Notes under the pieces: generated by a model | What the model was told of the DNA's origin: nothing | The model's input: only the letters and a program-made list of their open reading frames with translations | Database searches by the model: none | Shown: positions 32,899-44,741 of the stretch, piece after piece | How the letters are laid out: every line of letters starts with the position of its first letter | Numbering within the stretch: position 1 is the first letter of the stretch | Made by a program: the position numbers and the translations under genes | Assembly: GCF_022605165.1 (NCBI RefSeq) | Contig: NC_063073.1 | Span: 1,984,001-2,048,000 of the forward strand | Direction: 5' to 3' | Origin: Purpureocillium takamizusanense | Lineage: Eukaryota; Ascomycota; Sordariomycetes; Hypocreales; Ophiocordycipitaceae | Length of the DNA: 64,000 nt

Positions 32899-33641
32899 CG
32901 AGACACGTTGACTACGCTCACGGGAGGAATTTCTGGATAGATACGTAACAAAAGACGCGTGGGAGAGACTGGCAGAACGTACTGTCGCGGGTTGGTGCGG
33001 TTGTTGCTTGAAGAAACTGACCGATATGGGCAGGTGAGCGGTCCCATCTTGTTAGGCCCCCGATATCTTTGGTCGCTCGGCGTTGGGAAGAGCGTTCAAT
33101 CACGGGCAGCTTGGCCTAGGAAAGGCACGAAGCATAAAACGGTGTTTTATGAGGACACTTTATGGCAATGAATACCACCGCTTGTAGTGGCGAAGCTGCA
33201 AAAGCAGCTACAATACATTCGTATATGCACGTGCGTACGTATGTTCAGTGTGCTCAGAGGAGCGCAAGCGACTGTTCCGGATAGTCTCGAACTCTGTCTG
33301 GTATCTTGTATTGTACAGTCGGTATATATAGCGGAGGGGCCGTCAACGAGGCACCTTGAGAGTCGTTACACGTCGTACACTGGTGCATTGGAGATGAGGA
33401 AGGGCCAGCTAGTTTCCCACCATGCGTCTCTTTGCGCACCTTGCTGCGAACATATGCCGTTGCCACCCGCACCAGCGCGCGCGGGCGAGAGGGAGCGGGC
33501 TGGCAGGCAGGCAACGGAGCAGGTCAGCACACATGCGCTGCGCTGCATTTGCACGTAGTCGTCGTGCTACGGAGTGGTGGTGGTGGTGGTGGAAGTGGTG
33601 GAAGTGGTGGAAGTGGTAGTAGTAGCAGTAGTACACCCAGA
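32899..33641. terminator. Shared 3' region of palF and JAC1
   Basis: 743 bp between two stop codons. Includes a GTG-rich microsatellite at 33574-33634 adjoining the JAC1 stop. No gene seen. Confidence 0.45.
33574..33634. repeat. GTG/GAAGTG/TAG microsatellite
   Basis: Six GTG units, then three GTGGTGGAA-type units, then AGT/AGC repeats, ending about 8 bp from the JAC1 stop codon. Confidence 0.85.
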
Positions 33642-34505
33642 TCAGTGCTGCAGCACGACGGGGCGGCCCTCCTCCCAGTTGTGTATGCTGTCGCGAATGT
33701 TGATCCAGTAGCGCAGGCGGACGGCCTCGCGCTTGGCGGCGTCGACGTCGTCCCGGCGGAACGCGTCCTCGAGGAGCCGCACGCTGCGCGCGACGCGGCG
33801 GTCGTTGTCGCCGCGCAGGGGGTCGAGGTCCTGGGGCCGGACGGCGTCCTCGATGGCCTCGTGGGCGTCCATGACGGCGGCGAGGAGGGCGGGCTGGTCG
33901 TCGGCGCGGAGGGCCTCGTCGTGGGCGACGTCGACGCCGCGCAGGGCGAGGAGGTACTGGGCGCGGAGGAGGGGGTCGGCGAGGGTGCGGTAGGCGTGGT
34001 TGATGGCGGCCGAGGAGCGCTCGGCGAGGGCCTTGGCCGGGCCCGAGGGGTGCTTGTCCGGGTGGTGGGCGGCCTGCAGGCGGAGGAACTCGCGCCGCAG
34101 GAGGGCCGTGTCGATGGGGAAGTGGCCGCGCGGGGGGGGCCCGTCGGGGAGCGTCGAGGGGAAGTAGCCGTAGAGGGTGTCTGGCTCCTGCGAGGGTTGC
34201 GCTGTCGATGCTGCTGATGGCGGTTCTGTGACCTCGGCGGCCGAGGACGACGGCGACGACACGCTGGCGGAGTGCGAGAAGAGCGCTCTGCGTATTGACG
34301 GCGTGCCGACGAGCCCGTGTGCATCCCGCCGCCGCCGCGGTCCGTTACTGTTGCTGCTGCTGCTGCCGCTGCTGCTGCTGCTCCCTGTCGTCGCCTTCGC
34401 CATCGTCGTAGCAGTCATGGCCGTCCGCGACGTGGACATGAGCCTCGCCGCCACCGCGCGCTGCATCTCGGGGCGCAGCGCAGCGCGCATAGCCGATGAT
34501 CGCAT
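33642..34505 (-). CDS. jac1: JAC1/HscB mitochondrial iron-sulphur cluster J-protein
   Basis: Uninterrupted frame of 287 codons. The ATG at 34505 begins MRSSAMRAALRPEMQRAVAA, an Arg/Ala/Ser-rich presequence suited to mitochondrial import; the longer frame upstream is highly charged and probably 5' UTR. A Ser/Asn/Ala-rich stretch (about 35-95) precedes the J domain (DTLYGYFP to about 185) with the HPD motif in AAHHPDKHPSG. The C-terminal HscB oligomerisation domain (about 200-287) includes LLAAVMDAHEAIEDA and ends IRDSIHNWEEGRPVVLQH, typical of Jac1. It delivers the Isu scaffold to the Hsp70 Ssq1/Ssc1 for Fe-S cluster release. Divergent from the lactate dehydrogenase gene. Confidence 0.92.
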   Translation of the reverse strand: MRSSAMRAALRPEMQRAVAARLMSTSRTAMTATTMAKATTGSSSSSGSSSSNSNGPRRRRDAHGLVGTPSIRRALFSHSASVSSPSSSAAEVTEPPSAASTAQPSQEPDTLYGYFPSTLPDGPPPRGHFPIDTALLRREFLRLQAAHHPDKHPSGPAKALAERSSAAINHAYRTLADPLLRAQYLLALRGVDVAHDEALRADDQPALLAAVMDAHEAIEDAVRPQDLDPLRGDNDRRVARSVRLLEDAFRRDDVDAAKREAVRLRYWINIRDSIHNWEEGRPVVLQH

Positions 34506-36067
34506 CGCGATATTCCTCTCTCTCTTTCTCTGTCTGTCTCTCTCTCCTCCTACCTCTTTCTCTTTTGTTCTTCTTCTTCTCTCTTTTCCGCTCGCCTTTC
34601 CCGCAGGCAAACGTGAGCCCTCAAAGGGGGGGTTTAAAAAAAAAAAAAAGGCCGGTCGTCACGAGGCGGAGGAGCGCTGCAACTTTTTTTTCGGGTCAAC
34701 TCTCCTCTCTTGCTCGCTTGTGTTTTATGCCGTCTTCTGTATGCGGCGCGCGGTTGTCGTCGGTGTCGTGTCGTGTCGACTCTCTGCACGGTGGGAAATG
34801 AAGAAAGAGAGTGAGAGCGTAGGATGGGAGAAAGGGGTGCCCCGATGCTTGTGGCGAGCTGAGGTTTTGACGGCGACGGATGACGGCGATGAGAAATGAT
34901 AATGACGGAAATGGGCGACGGCGATGATGACATAGGGCGGAGACAGCTCGGAGAACCGACGGACGACGGTTCTGTAGGTACCTTATGGAAGGCAAAAACC
35001 GGCACTGCACTGCACTGCACTGTGTTTGGCCCCCCGCGCGCTGTAAAGAACCTACCCCCAGCCCACCGCCCGCCTGCGGTTGGCTCCCGGGGGCGGGGGG
35101 CACCGCGACCAGGGTGCCCTGTAACCACCGAACGCCGACACCGACACCGGACACGGGTGTACTTCGTAGGTAGTTAATAATGTGTGTTGTCCTGGCCTGG
35201 CCCGGCTTCTCAAAGGTGGAATGGGAAGAATTGGTCCAAAATTTCCCCACGAATCCCAGACGGCGCAATTGCCATTGCCTTGCAGCCGTCGCCCCCAATT
35301 GCCACGCAGCGTTGCGGCGGCATCACGTCCAGCGCGCGCGGGAGAGAGAGAGCGAGACAGACAGGGGAGAGCCACAGCCAGCGAGAAGCGCAACCATCCA
35401 TCACTGCATCGCGCATTCAATCGGTGCAACGAGATGCTAGCATTCTTCCTTGCAGCAAGTACAGTAATTTAGCATAATGCACATCTCTTCTTCCTCTCCG
35501 TTTTCTCTTTTTAGGCTGCCCAACACATACATACGCACACAAAGAGAGTTGAGGCACAGCATCTACGTACTTGGTACTTTTTAACTAGTGGCGGTTCGCT
35601 CGACAGACATTCGTTCGTTTTCCTCAATCGGGCAACCTTCGGCGGGCGCGGCTATTGAACGGCGGCAATGGAACCCAACGTCCTACCTTGACGTGCCCTG
35701 CCACGAAGAAGACTCACCCACCATCCATCCCCCCCGGACCATTTCATTGACCGGGCAGCCGGCATCGCGGCGCCCTCTGGCGCAACACCGCACTGCGCGA
35801 CGACACCTGCTGCTGGTCGACTCCGCAGCCACTCCTCCCTCCGGCCGGCCTCCATCATTACCATCTCTCATAACCCGGCTGACCCCGTCTCACGGCATTA
35901 TTATCCAGAGTCTTGACCAGCGACGTCACCCGTCTGCTTCGCACTGCATCAAGCAATTGGTCCATCGATACACAGTCCTTCGTACAGCTGCTGCCGTCCA
36001 CGCGACTTGCGACGCACCTTCGTCCGCACCTGGCCTACCTTCTTGACAGGTCGTGCGTGACGCCATC
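34506..36067. other. Divergent intergenic region (JAC1 / lactate dehydrogenase)
   Basis: 1.56 kb with a CT-rich tract near 34510-34600, a 14-A run at 34636-34649, CACTG repeats at about 35003-35022, and a GTACTTCGTAG word at about 35159. No gene recognised. Confidence 0.5.
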
Positions 36068-37955
36068 ATGGCCAAGGTCTTTGATGCCGCCGAGGGTAAG
36101 TCGTCGAGCCCCTGTTTCAGTCTAGTCGCCGCATCCGCTCACTGCTCAACCCAGTGGCCAAGCACAACACGCCCGACAGCTGCTGGGTCATTCTTTACGG
36201 CAATGTCTACGACGTGACCGAGTTCCTTACCTCACACCCCGGTGGCTCCAAAATCATCCTCAAGCTTGCCGGCAAGGATGCCACCGACGACTACGATCCC
36301 GTCCATCCGCCTGGCACCCTCGAGGAGAACCTTCGCCCCGAGGCCAGGCTGGGCCAGGTCAACCCCGACTCCCTCGTAAGGGCAAAGGTCCCTGACGTCA
36401 AGACCGACGCCCAAGATGACGCCGCCGACCAGCGCCCGTCCCTCGAGTCGCTGCTCAACCTCGACGAGATCGAGGCCGAGGCCACCAGGCGCATCCCCAA
36501 AAAGGCCTGGGCCTACTACTTCTCCGCCAGCGACGACCTCTGGTCCAAGACCAACAACAACGCCGCCTACCGCGACATCCTCCTGCGGCCCCGCGTCTTC
36601 GTCGACTGCACCGCCTGCGACATGTCCACCTCCATCCTCGGCAACAAGGTCGGCGTCCCCTTCTTCATCGCCCCCGCCGCTATGGCTCGCCTCGCCCACC
36701 CCGACGGCGAGCACGGCATGGCCAAGGCCGCCGCCCGCTTCGGCGCCATGCAAGTCGTCTCCAACAACGCCTCCATGACCCCCGAGCAGATTGTCGAGGG
36801 CGCTGCTCCCGGCCAGGTCTTCGGCTGGCAGCTCTACGTCCAGAATCACCGGGACAAGAGCATCGCCATGCTCAAGCGCATCAACGCCATGAGAGACCGC
36901 TTCAAGTTCATCGTTCTCACACTCGACGCCCCCGTTCCTGGCAAGCGTGAGCTCGACGAGAAGTCAAATTTCGAGGGTGGAAACAACGTCCAGGCTGCCG
37001 CCTCGGGCAACGACGACGCCAAGCGACCCGGCGGTGGCGGCGTGGGACAGCAGCTCTTCTTCGGCACTGCCTGCGACCTCACCTGGCAGACCACGCTTCC
37101 CTGGCTGGCAGAACACACCGACTTGCCCATTGTCCTCAAGGGTCTGCAGACGCACGAGGACGCCTACCTGGCCGCTCAGTACGCGCCTCAGGTCAAGGCC
37201 ATCATCCTCTCAAACCATGGCGGTCGCGCCATGGACACGGCGCCGCCCGCCGTCCATACGCTGCTCGAGATCCGCAAGTACTGCCCCGAGGTCTTCAGTA
37301 AGATCGAGGTCTGGGTCGATGGCGGCATCAGGAGAGGGACAGACGTCGTCAAGGCCTTGTGCCTCGGCGCGACTGCCGTTGGAATCGGTCGAGCGCCGCT
37401 TTTTGGCCTTGGCGCTGGCGGCCAGGCGGGTGTCGAGCGTGTCCTTGAAAGTAAGTGGTTACCGTCCTCAGGGCGTTCATCCTGATACAGTTGTGGCTCG
37501 GCCTCGTTTCGTTCCGTCTGGCCCGTACTCGAGACGATCTCTTCGCCGCCAGCCGACGACGCCCTGCCGAGGGACGTAGTCTGAAGTCACGCTGCGGGCA
37601 AGTCCCGTATCATGGTTGTCACTCGGGGGCGCAAACGCTGGCCAGCCTCCAAAGATATCCGTCATGACCTGCACGAGTGCTGACGCCTCATGCGCATTCT
37701 AGTCCTCGCAGCCGAGACAGCCACATGCATGCGCCTGCTCGGCGCCAAAAACAACTCGGAATTGGGCCCCAGATTCGTAAGTCGGACCATGTCGGAGCTG
37801 GACCGAGCCTAGAGTCCCCGGAGTACTGGCGATCTGACTGCTAACACGGCGTTTGCCCCGCGTTTTAGGTCAATACTCGACGTGTGGAGAGGGATATATA
37901 CGACGGGGATCCGGGGCTGGACAAGCGGGGGTTGTGGACAAAGGCGAAACTGTAA
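36068..37955 (+). CDS. Flavocytochrome b2-type L-lactate dehydrogenase
   Basis: Exons 36068-36095, 36155-37450, 37703-37776 and 37869-37955 give about 494 residues. An N-terminal cytochrome b5 domain (about 1-85) has both haem ligands, His37 in SHPGG and His60 in DPVHPP. The FMN-dependent alpha-hydroxyacid dehydrogenase barrel follows (about 115-470), with [55 protein letters not shown] (catalytic His with Arg) and [20 protein letters not shown]. cerevisiae Cyb2 oxidises L-lactate to pyruvate and passes electrons to cytochrome c in the intermembrane space. Unlike Cyb2, this protein begins directly at the b5 domain with no presequence, so a cytosolic place or different electron acceptor is possible. 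Substrate could also be another 2-hydroxyacid. Confidence 0.92.
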
Positions 37956-40900
37956 CACGCCTTGCACGACTAGCGGCATGTTGACGTATGGTTGAATGCC
38001 CATGTGGAGGCTATTCAAACGCAATGTGAGGACAGCCTCGGCTGGTCAGCCCCGATGCGGGTGGAGGAGCGACTTCGGAATGGCGTGCATGTCGCCAACC
38101 GGGGCCCCCTAGATTTAGAGCAAGGGCGGCTCGTGCGACGTCGACTCTGCAGCGGATGGCGTTCGCAGATGGTCATACCCAAATCATGTACATGCATCTT
38201 GCCATGACTTTCTATCTGCCGTTTAGAGCGGCGCAGTGGCGCGATGACGTCCAGACCAGCCGCTGATCAAACAAGCGGATAGGAGATGAGGATGGACGGC
38301 TGGGGCATGCACATTCATCGACTCTGAAACCGCAGGGTCCCCGTTGCCTTGCTTTGCACACCTGTCTGTGCAGACAAGTTGTTCTTGTGGAATTGTCCGT
38401 GCGTCCTTCTTCTGCCAAGACGCACATGGCCGAATCTGCGTCGTCTATCGGCAGTCTTGACGACAAACACCTCCCCTGACCCTGACCCCGGCGGCCGGGA
38501 CGAAGCCACCACGGCGACTGACACCTGAGCCACCCCCCAGGGCAGGAGCTGCTGTCTTGATCCTCGACGAGTGGATTGGCCAGCCTAGATGCTGAGCGCA
38601 ATGTCCTCGACTCCTCGTTGGCTCGGTGGGCCGAGTCTAGACAGGGGTTGCCCCCGGGTGGCTGATTTTGAGCTGCAGGGACGGCGAGTGGCAATCGGGG
38701 GGCCTCTTGTCGGCACGTTTGGTAGTGCATCCATCCACTTTAACCAGCTTTCTCTGCCTCGCACATGATGCGTCGATGGTGCCGGCTGGTGGAAGGGCCG
38801 TCCTCGGGGGGGGGTCTGACAGATCTCGTTGGTCACCCACGGCACAGGATGCGGTCATTGCATGTCGCATCGCACGTCCTCTTTCGGACTCACAGGGTCG
38901 GATCCTCTCCGGGGCGCATCGACTGCGTGGCTGCACGACCTGATGCACGGGTGCGGCTCCGGGACGGCCGGTTCGCCCATGGACGGAGGCATGCACAGCG
39001 GCATGAGCATGTGCGCGCGCGGTGCGTGTCGAGGCACCTTGCCGCTTGGCGCGGAGTCTCCCACGTTGCCTGCCAAAAGGCCCACCACGAGGAGGCGTTT
39101 GGTGGCGAAAGTGATGAGCCTCCTCCGCATCCAAATGCGATCCGAAGCCACGAGTAATGAATGGCCGTGGATGGCGGCAGCCTCGCTGTCTTCTGACTGC
39201 CTTGATGCGGGATGCGGGAGCAGTCATCCTAGTCGAGCCGGTGATTCGCCTGCGGGCGTCGAGCCTGTCTGCGGCGGGGCGGCTGCTCGGGCAAGGCGTC
39301 GACAGAAGCGTGTCAGTGAGAGCCCAGCGGTGGCGGTTGGCGGCGGCGGCAATTGCCTCGAAGATGGACGTAAAGATGGAAAAAGTGGAGGCGAATGGAT
39401 GGGGAGGGAGGGGAGGGTGGTGGCAGCGAAGGTGGTGGCTGGTGGTTGTCATGGTGGTCATGGAAAATGCACGGCGTGGGAGGGCTGGCATCTCATCAGA
39501 TCAGACGTGTAAAAGCGAGGCCATTCAAGATCTTTGGGGACGCTCGCACATGGTAAACTCGTCTCGCGCAGGCCGTCATTCGCCGGCAGGAGCCACCCTG
39601 CAGCACAAAGGGAGTACTTCGTACTTGCTAGCTGCAGTCAATGTCAGTTGCCCAAGCGCGCCCAGTGCTTGGCGGCCCGGTCGCGACTGCCTTCCACTGC
39701 GCCGAGATGCATCCGCACGGCGCTGGGGCGCGCCTGCAGCGGCCGCGCTTACAACAACTCGTAGCACAAGCACCGAGGTAGGCACCTAGCAGCCCGGAAG
39801 GCAAGCCGGCGGCACAGCAACAAGGCGAGGCGAGGCGGGATGCGGGTTTGCTCGCCTTGAGCGTTGGAGACGGCGATCTCGAGCCCAATTTGCCATCCCA
39901 GCAGACGAATGTCACCGCCAGCAGGCCCGGGCGAAGATCCAGTGGGCAAGAGAGCCTGCGCGCGGCGCCAATCCGCGTTATCAAGCACACTACGTACCTA
40001 CCTGCGAAGTACTAAAGGTGCTAGCTAGCGGTAGGTGCGGCGGTGGGCTCTGGCTTCTGTCCAGACGCAAGCGCGCCTGCTCGTCTCCTCTGCCGCGTGG
40101 GTCGCATTCTGCATCGTCGGGCCTTGGTTGCCAGCCTGGATGGGAAAATTTGCCTTTATCGGCGGCCCTGCAAGTTCCCGCCGCCAATGTCACGCATCAC
40201 ATACATACGTATGATAGTGCCGTGCAGTTGCAGAGACGTGCAAGGCCAGCGCATGTCCTACGTAGATGGTATGTGTATACATGTATGGACTACGTATGAA
40301 TGGACATACACAATCAATCGGGTGATGCAACTCACGCCCCTGCCAAGGTGCAGCCGCAGAGATTGACTGACGTCGCGGCCAAATGCCCGCCTCTCTTTTC
40401 TCAATTTGTAGTTACCCCCTCCCCAGCCCGCCGTGCCGTCGTGTCGTCGCGGGTCTGTCTGGCTTTTTTAGTGCGGCGAGCCCGCCTTGTTGGCCTCGCT
40501 GGGGCCTGGGCAAGGTGTCTTTTTGTTCCCCCGGCTGACTGGACGGCTGACCTTGGCTCGCGGGGAAGCCAGAGTCGAGACGACTGGCTCCCGCAGAACG
40601 GCAGCCTGGGGAATGGGAAGGGTGAGGAGGAAGGGGAAGAGAAAAAACAGAGCACGCCCGGCAGACCCAGCAGCGAGCCCCGTGTGCTCCACCATCTGGG
40701 ACCCGCAGTGGCCTTACGGTGGACGTCAGTTGGTGCGTTGGTAGGCGAGCCTCCCCCCCTCCCCGGCTGCCGCTCGTCCATATCAGGAACCAACCCCGGG
40801 CCCGTAATCAAAGTTTCACGGACTGGAGACTTGTGTGCCGCTATCGTGGCCGCCGTTGTCGTCGTCGTCGAAGAAGACTGGAGCCATCTCGCTAACTAAT

Positions 40901-42943
40901 CCGAATGTAAATCCAAATCCCATCCATCCCACATGTCAGTCAGGACGGACGGTGGCCGCCCGCTGAGCAAGCGGCCCGTGAGCAGGGCGCGGCCAAAGGC
41001 CAAGCGCAGAGCCAGCCAGCGGGCATCATCTCTCCCTCTCAGGCCTCGTTTCGGCCCTTTGCCTAGGTTTGTGTGCTTGCTGCTGGTCCTGCTGCTGCGG
41101 TGGCATTGCGTCTCTCGTTCGCCACCCAGGAGTGCGGGCAACCGACAGACAGCTGGCCCGGGATTACCGTCGGTTGGGACTCTGTCCGTCCAGTGTGCTC
41201 GTAAAGATGCCCCGTGCGACCGGGGCTGCTATCTATCTTGGGTCTCCCTGGGCAAGACACGCAGCGCACGACAAGCAGTGTCGACGTCGTCGACGCTGCC
41301 GAGCATGCGTCGCTGCTGCGGGTGCTGCTGCTATTCTCGCGTCCTTGTCCTTCACGTGCGCATCCATTCCATTCACAAGCAGCCGAGGGACCTCGAGCTA
41401 ACAGACGCAAGCTCCAACTCCATCCACAGGCAAGGACAGGGCTTGCAAGCCTCGTGCACCCCCTTCCCACGCTCGCTCGCAGCATCAGCGCGCGCGCGCA
41501 CGCGCACACACACACACAACCCACGGCAAACCCCATGAGCCGCTTGCCCGTTTGTGCCAGGGGGCCAGGGCTTGGACGACCGAGCCGGCTCCAGCGCGCG
41601 CTGCGGAGCCCATCTGCGGGGCCAAGTCTGGGGACGGCAAGATGGCGTCTCGGTCCATTTCCCCGTCTGGCATGGCGTCACGCCCCGGCCGGGCTCCACC
41701 GATGTGGGATGGGGATGTGGTTGCAGGGGGCGAAATGGCGTGGGTTTTTTTGGGCGCACAGGCGTCGGGGCAGGCGGAGCTGGAAGATGGCCCAGTCGCA
41801 ACCGGAGCGACATGTGGTGGAGGTGGTGGTGTCTGGCCTCTGGTCTAATGGCGGTTCTCAAGGGCTTCGTCGGTCGCGAACATGAAGCAGAGGAAGAAGG
41901 ATGGATGGAGATGGTCCGTTGCTAGCGCACAGGGACTATTGTACCCTTTTTCTTTCTTGCCCTTCCTCTTCGTCTGTGCTGGAGTTCTTGACACGCCCCC
42001 TCCGCCGCCGAGCCCTTGTCGTGTTGCTCGTACCGTACCTATAGTAGAGGTACTTCTCTTGGGTAAGGTACCGTAGAATGCACGGGGGACCTGCAGAGCC
42101 TCTGGAAAGGCCACAATGTCCACTCAATGCCCCAACCCTTTGGGCGGAATAAGGCCACCTCACCTGCGAGTTGAGGAACCCACTGCTCAACACCCCCGTT
42201 ATCTATTACCAGGTGGCAGTCGGGTGGACAAGCGTACAAAGCGGCTTGTCAATCCTCCATGGAGATCGGCGGTACCTGGGTCTCCGTGCGCTTTGGCGCC
42301 CCTCATCGCGTATCGCACATGTAAATGGATCTGCTCGAGGTGGTGGTGTTGTTACTTTTTGATGTGGTTAGGTACAGTAGGTACCTTAGGTTAGTAGGGA
42401 CTACTAACCTATTCCCAAAGGCAAGGGGCGTGCGGCGACGCGGTCGTCTCCAGGGCTGTCTCCATGCGTCGGGCAGGCGCCCGCCAACCACAGCGGCTCG
42501 CTAACCTGCCGCGCTTCCTACTGCCACCCTCCCCCCTCCTCTCTGTCTCTGCCCACAGAAGGTACCAGCTGTCTGCCCCCCCCCCCCTCTTTCTTCAAAA
42601 GGCACTGGCCAGAGACCCTGGCTGGAAGGAGTCTATTTTCCCTTTAAGACCTGGCGATATCCAGATCTCGCGCCTCGTCTTGTGGCTTCTCTTTTCCCTC
42701 CCCCGCCCGCCCGCCCGCCGCTCGTCTTCCCTCGCATCTTTCGTTACCGTCCGTCGTCGGAGGCCGTGGCCGTGTGACAAAACCTCGGAGGCCTGTCTTG
42801 TCGTGTTCTAGTCGTCCTACCTACACGCCTTATTTCGATTCTTCCGTCGCGACTCGGGCTCCCGGCGCGCCGCACGCGATTTCACCTCTTGGGCCCCCGC
42901 CGAAAAAACACCACATCTGGTATATCCTCGGAAACCCGCCATC
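37956..42943. other. 5 kb interval without a recognised gene
   Basis: The largest gap in the window. Open frames up to 284 codons exist on both strands (for example 38637-39491 minus and 38829-39512 plus) but none shows a domain. It contains GTACTTCGTAC at 39614-39624, many TAGGTAC/GTACCT words near 42030-42400, a poly-C tract (about 42576-42587) and a CT-rich leader before the DUF3712 gene. It may hold promoter, UTR, non-coding RNA or a decayed gene. Confidence 0.5.
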
Positions 42944-44364
42944 ATGTCCGACAGCAAGCACGAGATCTCGCAGACCGAGAACGGCGCCCCTATCAAGCGC
43001 AGCAAGAAGCGCACCTGCATCAACCACTGCAAGCGCTTCTGGTGGCTTCACCTCATCATCTTAGCCTGTATCACGGTCCTCGTCGTCTGTCTTGTGTAAG
43101 TGCCTCCCCTGCCTTCTCGGGCTCTCTTCCTCCGCGCAGCGTACGAGCCAGCCAAGGCGGGTTTCTCTGCACGCCTTGTTTCGTTTGTTTGTTTGCGTGT
43201 CTGTCTGTACGAGTTGGAGAGCCTGTGTCTCGTGCTCCGATGCCCTCTTGGCAGCTCGTTCAGCTGAGACCCCGTGCGTTGCGCCACTCGTTGGTTGCAC
43301 GGCGCCCTCAACGCGAGCAGCCCTGCAAAGGCCGTCGCCAGCCGCAACCAACACCAACACATCTTTCGTAATGCCGAAAATGAGTTCATCAACTAATGCC
43401 GAATTCCTCGACAGCATCTTCGTTGGTGTGCCCAAAATTGGTCAATCCAAGGTCAATGCCGCCAAGCTGGATATCCAGGGCGTCAATGTGCTCGACGCGG
43501 CACCCGATCAGTACCTGATGCAGATCAACTCTACCATTGAGACTGATGGCACCGTCCACGCCGACATTGACCCCTTTGAGGGCAAGATGTACCTCGACGA
43601 TGTCGACAACGCCCCGGCCTTCGCCACTGTGCAGTTCCCCCCCACCAACGCCAACAAGCACCAGGACGTCAACATCAGCCAGACGGTCAAGATTGACGAC
43701 CTCGAGGCTTTCAAGCAGTTCAACATTGCCTTCTTCCAGAAGCAGAACCTCACCGTGCGCATCTCTGGCAAGACCAAGCTTCAGCCCGCTGGCCTCTCCC
43801 GCAAGTATGATGTCGACTTCACCAAGTACCAGACCCTCAACGGCCTCAATCTGCTTCAGGGCACCAAGCTCAAGGATGCCAAGGTCAACCTGACTGCCCA
43901 GACGGGTGAGAACTTCAAGGGTGTTGCCGAGATCCACAACCCCTCTCACTTCACTCTCGACCTTGTGAGTCTCACCAGTTCCTATTCTCACTCATGCCCC
44001 GCTGCTCAGTGAGAGCCATCCACTCGTGTCACCGCGGCTAACCATGTATGTTTTTCAGGGTAACGTCACCTTTGCCACCTTTGCTGGTGGTAACAACGTT
44101 GGAAACCTCACTATCAACAACCTTCTCCTGGTTCCTGACGTGAACAACGTCCCCATCTCCGCTGCTTTGAACCAGAGCCTTGTGCTCAAGGCCTTGGGCC
44201 AGAAGCCCGCCTGTGAGACCGGCATCGTTTCCATGAAGCTACTTGGCACCGAAGTCATGAACCACGGCAAGCAGACTCCGTACTTCCTCGCCGCTTTAGG
44301 CAGCGCCAACCAGACCGTGGACATCAACCTTTCCGAGATCCTCGGTATCAAGCCTGCCTGCTAA
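42944..44364 (+). CDS. DUF3712 single-pass membrane protein
   Basis: Exons 42944-43095, 43415-43964 and 44059-44364 give about 335 residues. A basic cytosolic N-terminus (KRSKKRTCINHCKRF) precedes one membrane segment (WWLHLIILACITVLVVCLV, about 34-52), so most of the protein is expected outside the cytosol. The lumenal part contains LEA-type/DUF3712 beta-rich repeats (QYLMQINSTIETDG.., then NPSHFTLDL/GNVTFATF across intron 2) and several N-glycosylation sequons (NST, NIS, NLT, NVT, NQS, NQT). Intron 1 is long (319 nt). Members of this fungal family are found in vacuolar or plasma membranes, but their function is unknown to me. Two Cys late in the protein (PACETG and the C-terminal PAC) may pair. 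Confidence 0.88.
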
Positions 44365-44741
44365 GGTGGCTGGGCGACGGTGAAGGTGGACGAGTTCATT
44401 GGATGATGCTCAATTGATTTGGCCTGGCTTTGGTTGGTTTTGAATGACGTCTTTGTATACCTCTGCCAGCGTTTCTATGTATCACTCTGATGCGCATTTC
44501 AGAGTTTCAGAGAGTGGGCTTGGTGAGGGGAGATGCGAAGACACATCGGTGGAGCCGTGCTCCGATTCATGATACCTTGATGCGCTTGTTAGTAATATAA
44601 GGCTGGCACAGTCCACTATAATGTTCAATGCACCTTGGATGGGTATCAAGCTGTTGCTGTATGTTTCCGTCGCAACGGCGGCCGAGGGCTTATGAGCCAC
44701 CCCTGTAAAATCCTCGAAGATCGATGTGACACGACTTGCTC
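44365..44741. terminator. Shared 3' region of convergent genes
   Basis: 377 bp between the stop codons of the DUF3712 gene and SAP30BP; AT-richer, no gene seen. Confidence 0.4.

Noticed and set aside
38637..39491. 284-codon minus-strand frame in the 5 kb gap
   Set aside because: Rich in Arg, His, Pro and Ala with no domain; typical of a chance open frame in GC-rich DNA.
38829..39512. Met/His/Cys-rich plus-strand frame resembling the N-terminus of a Ctr copper transporter
   Set aside because: Only a short MDGGMHSGMSM stretch is suggestive; no three-helix Ctr membrane domain, MxxxM or GxxxG motif follows in any frame.
41214..41885. 223-codon plus-strand frame
   Set aside because: No domain, interrupted by CA-repeat coding (THTHTQ), consistent with chance.
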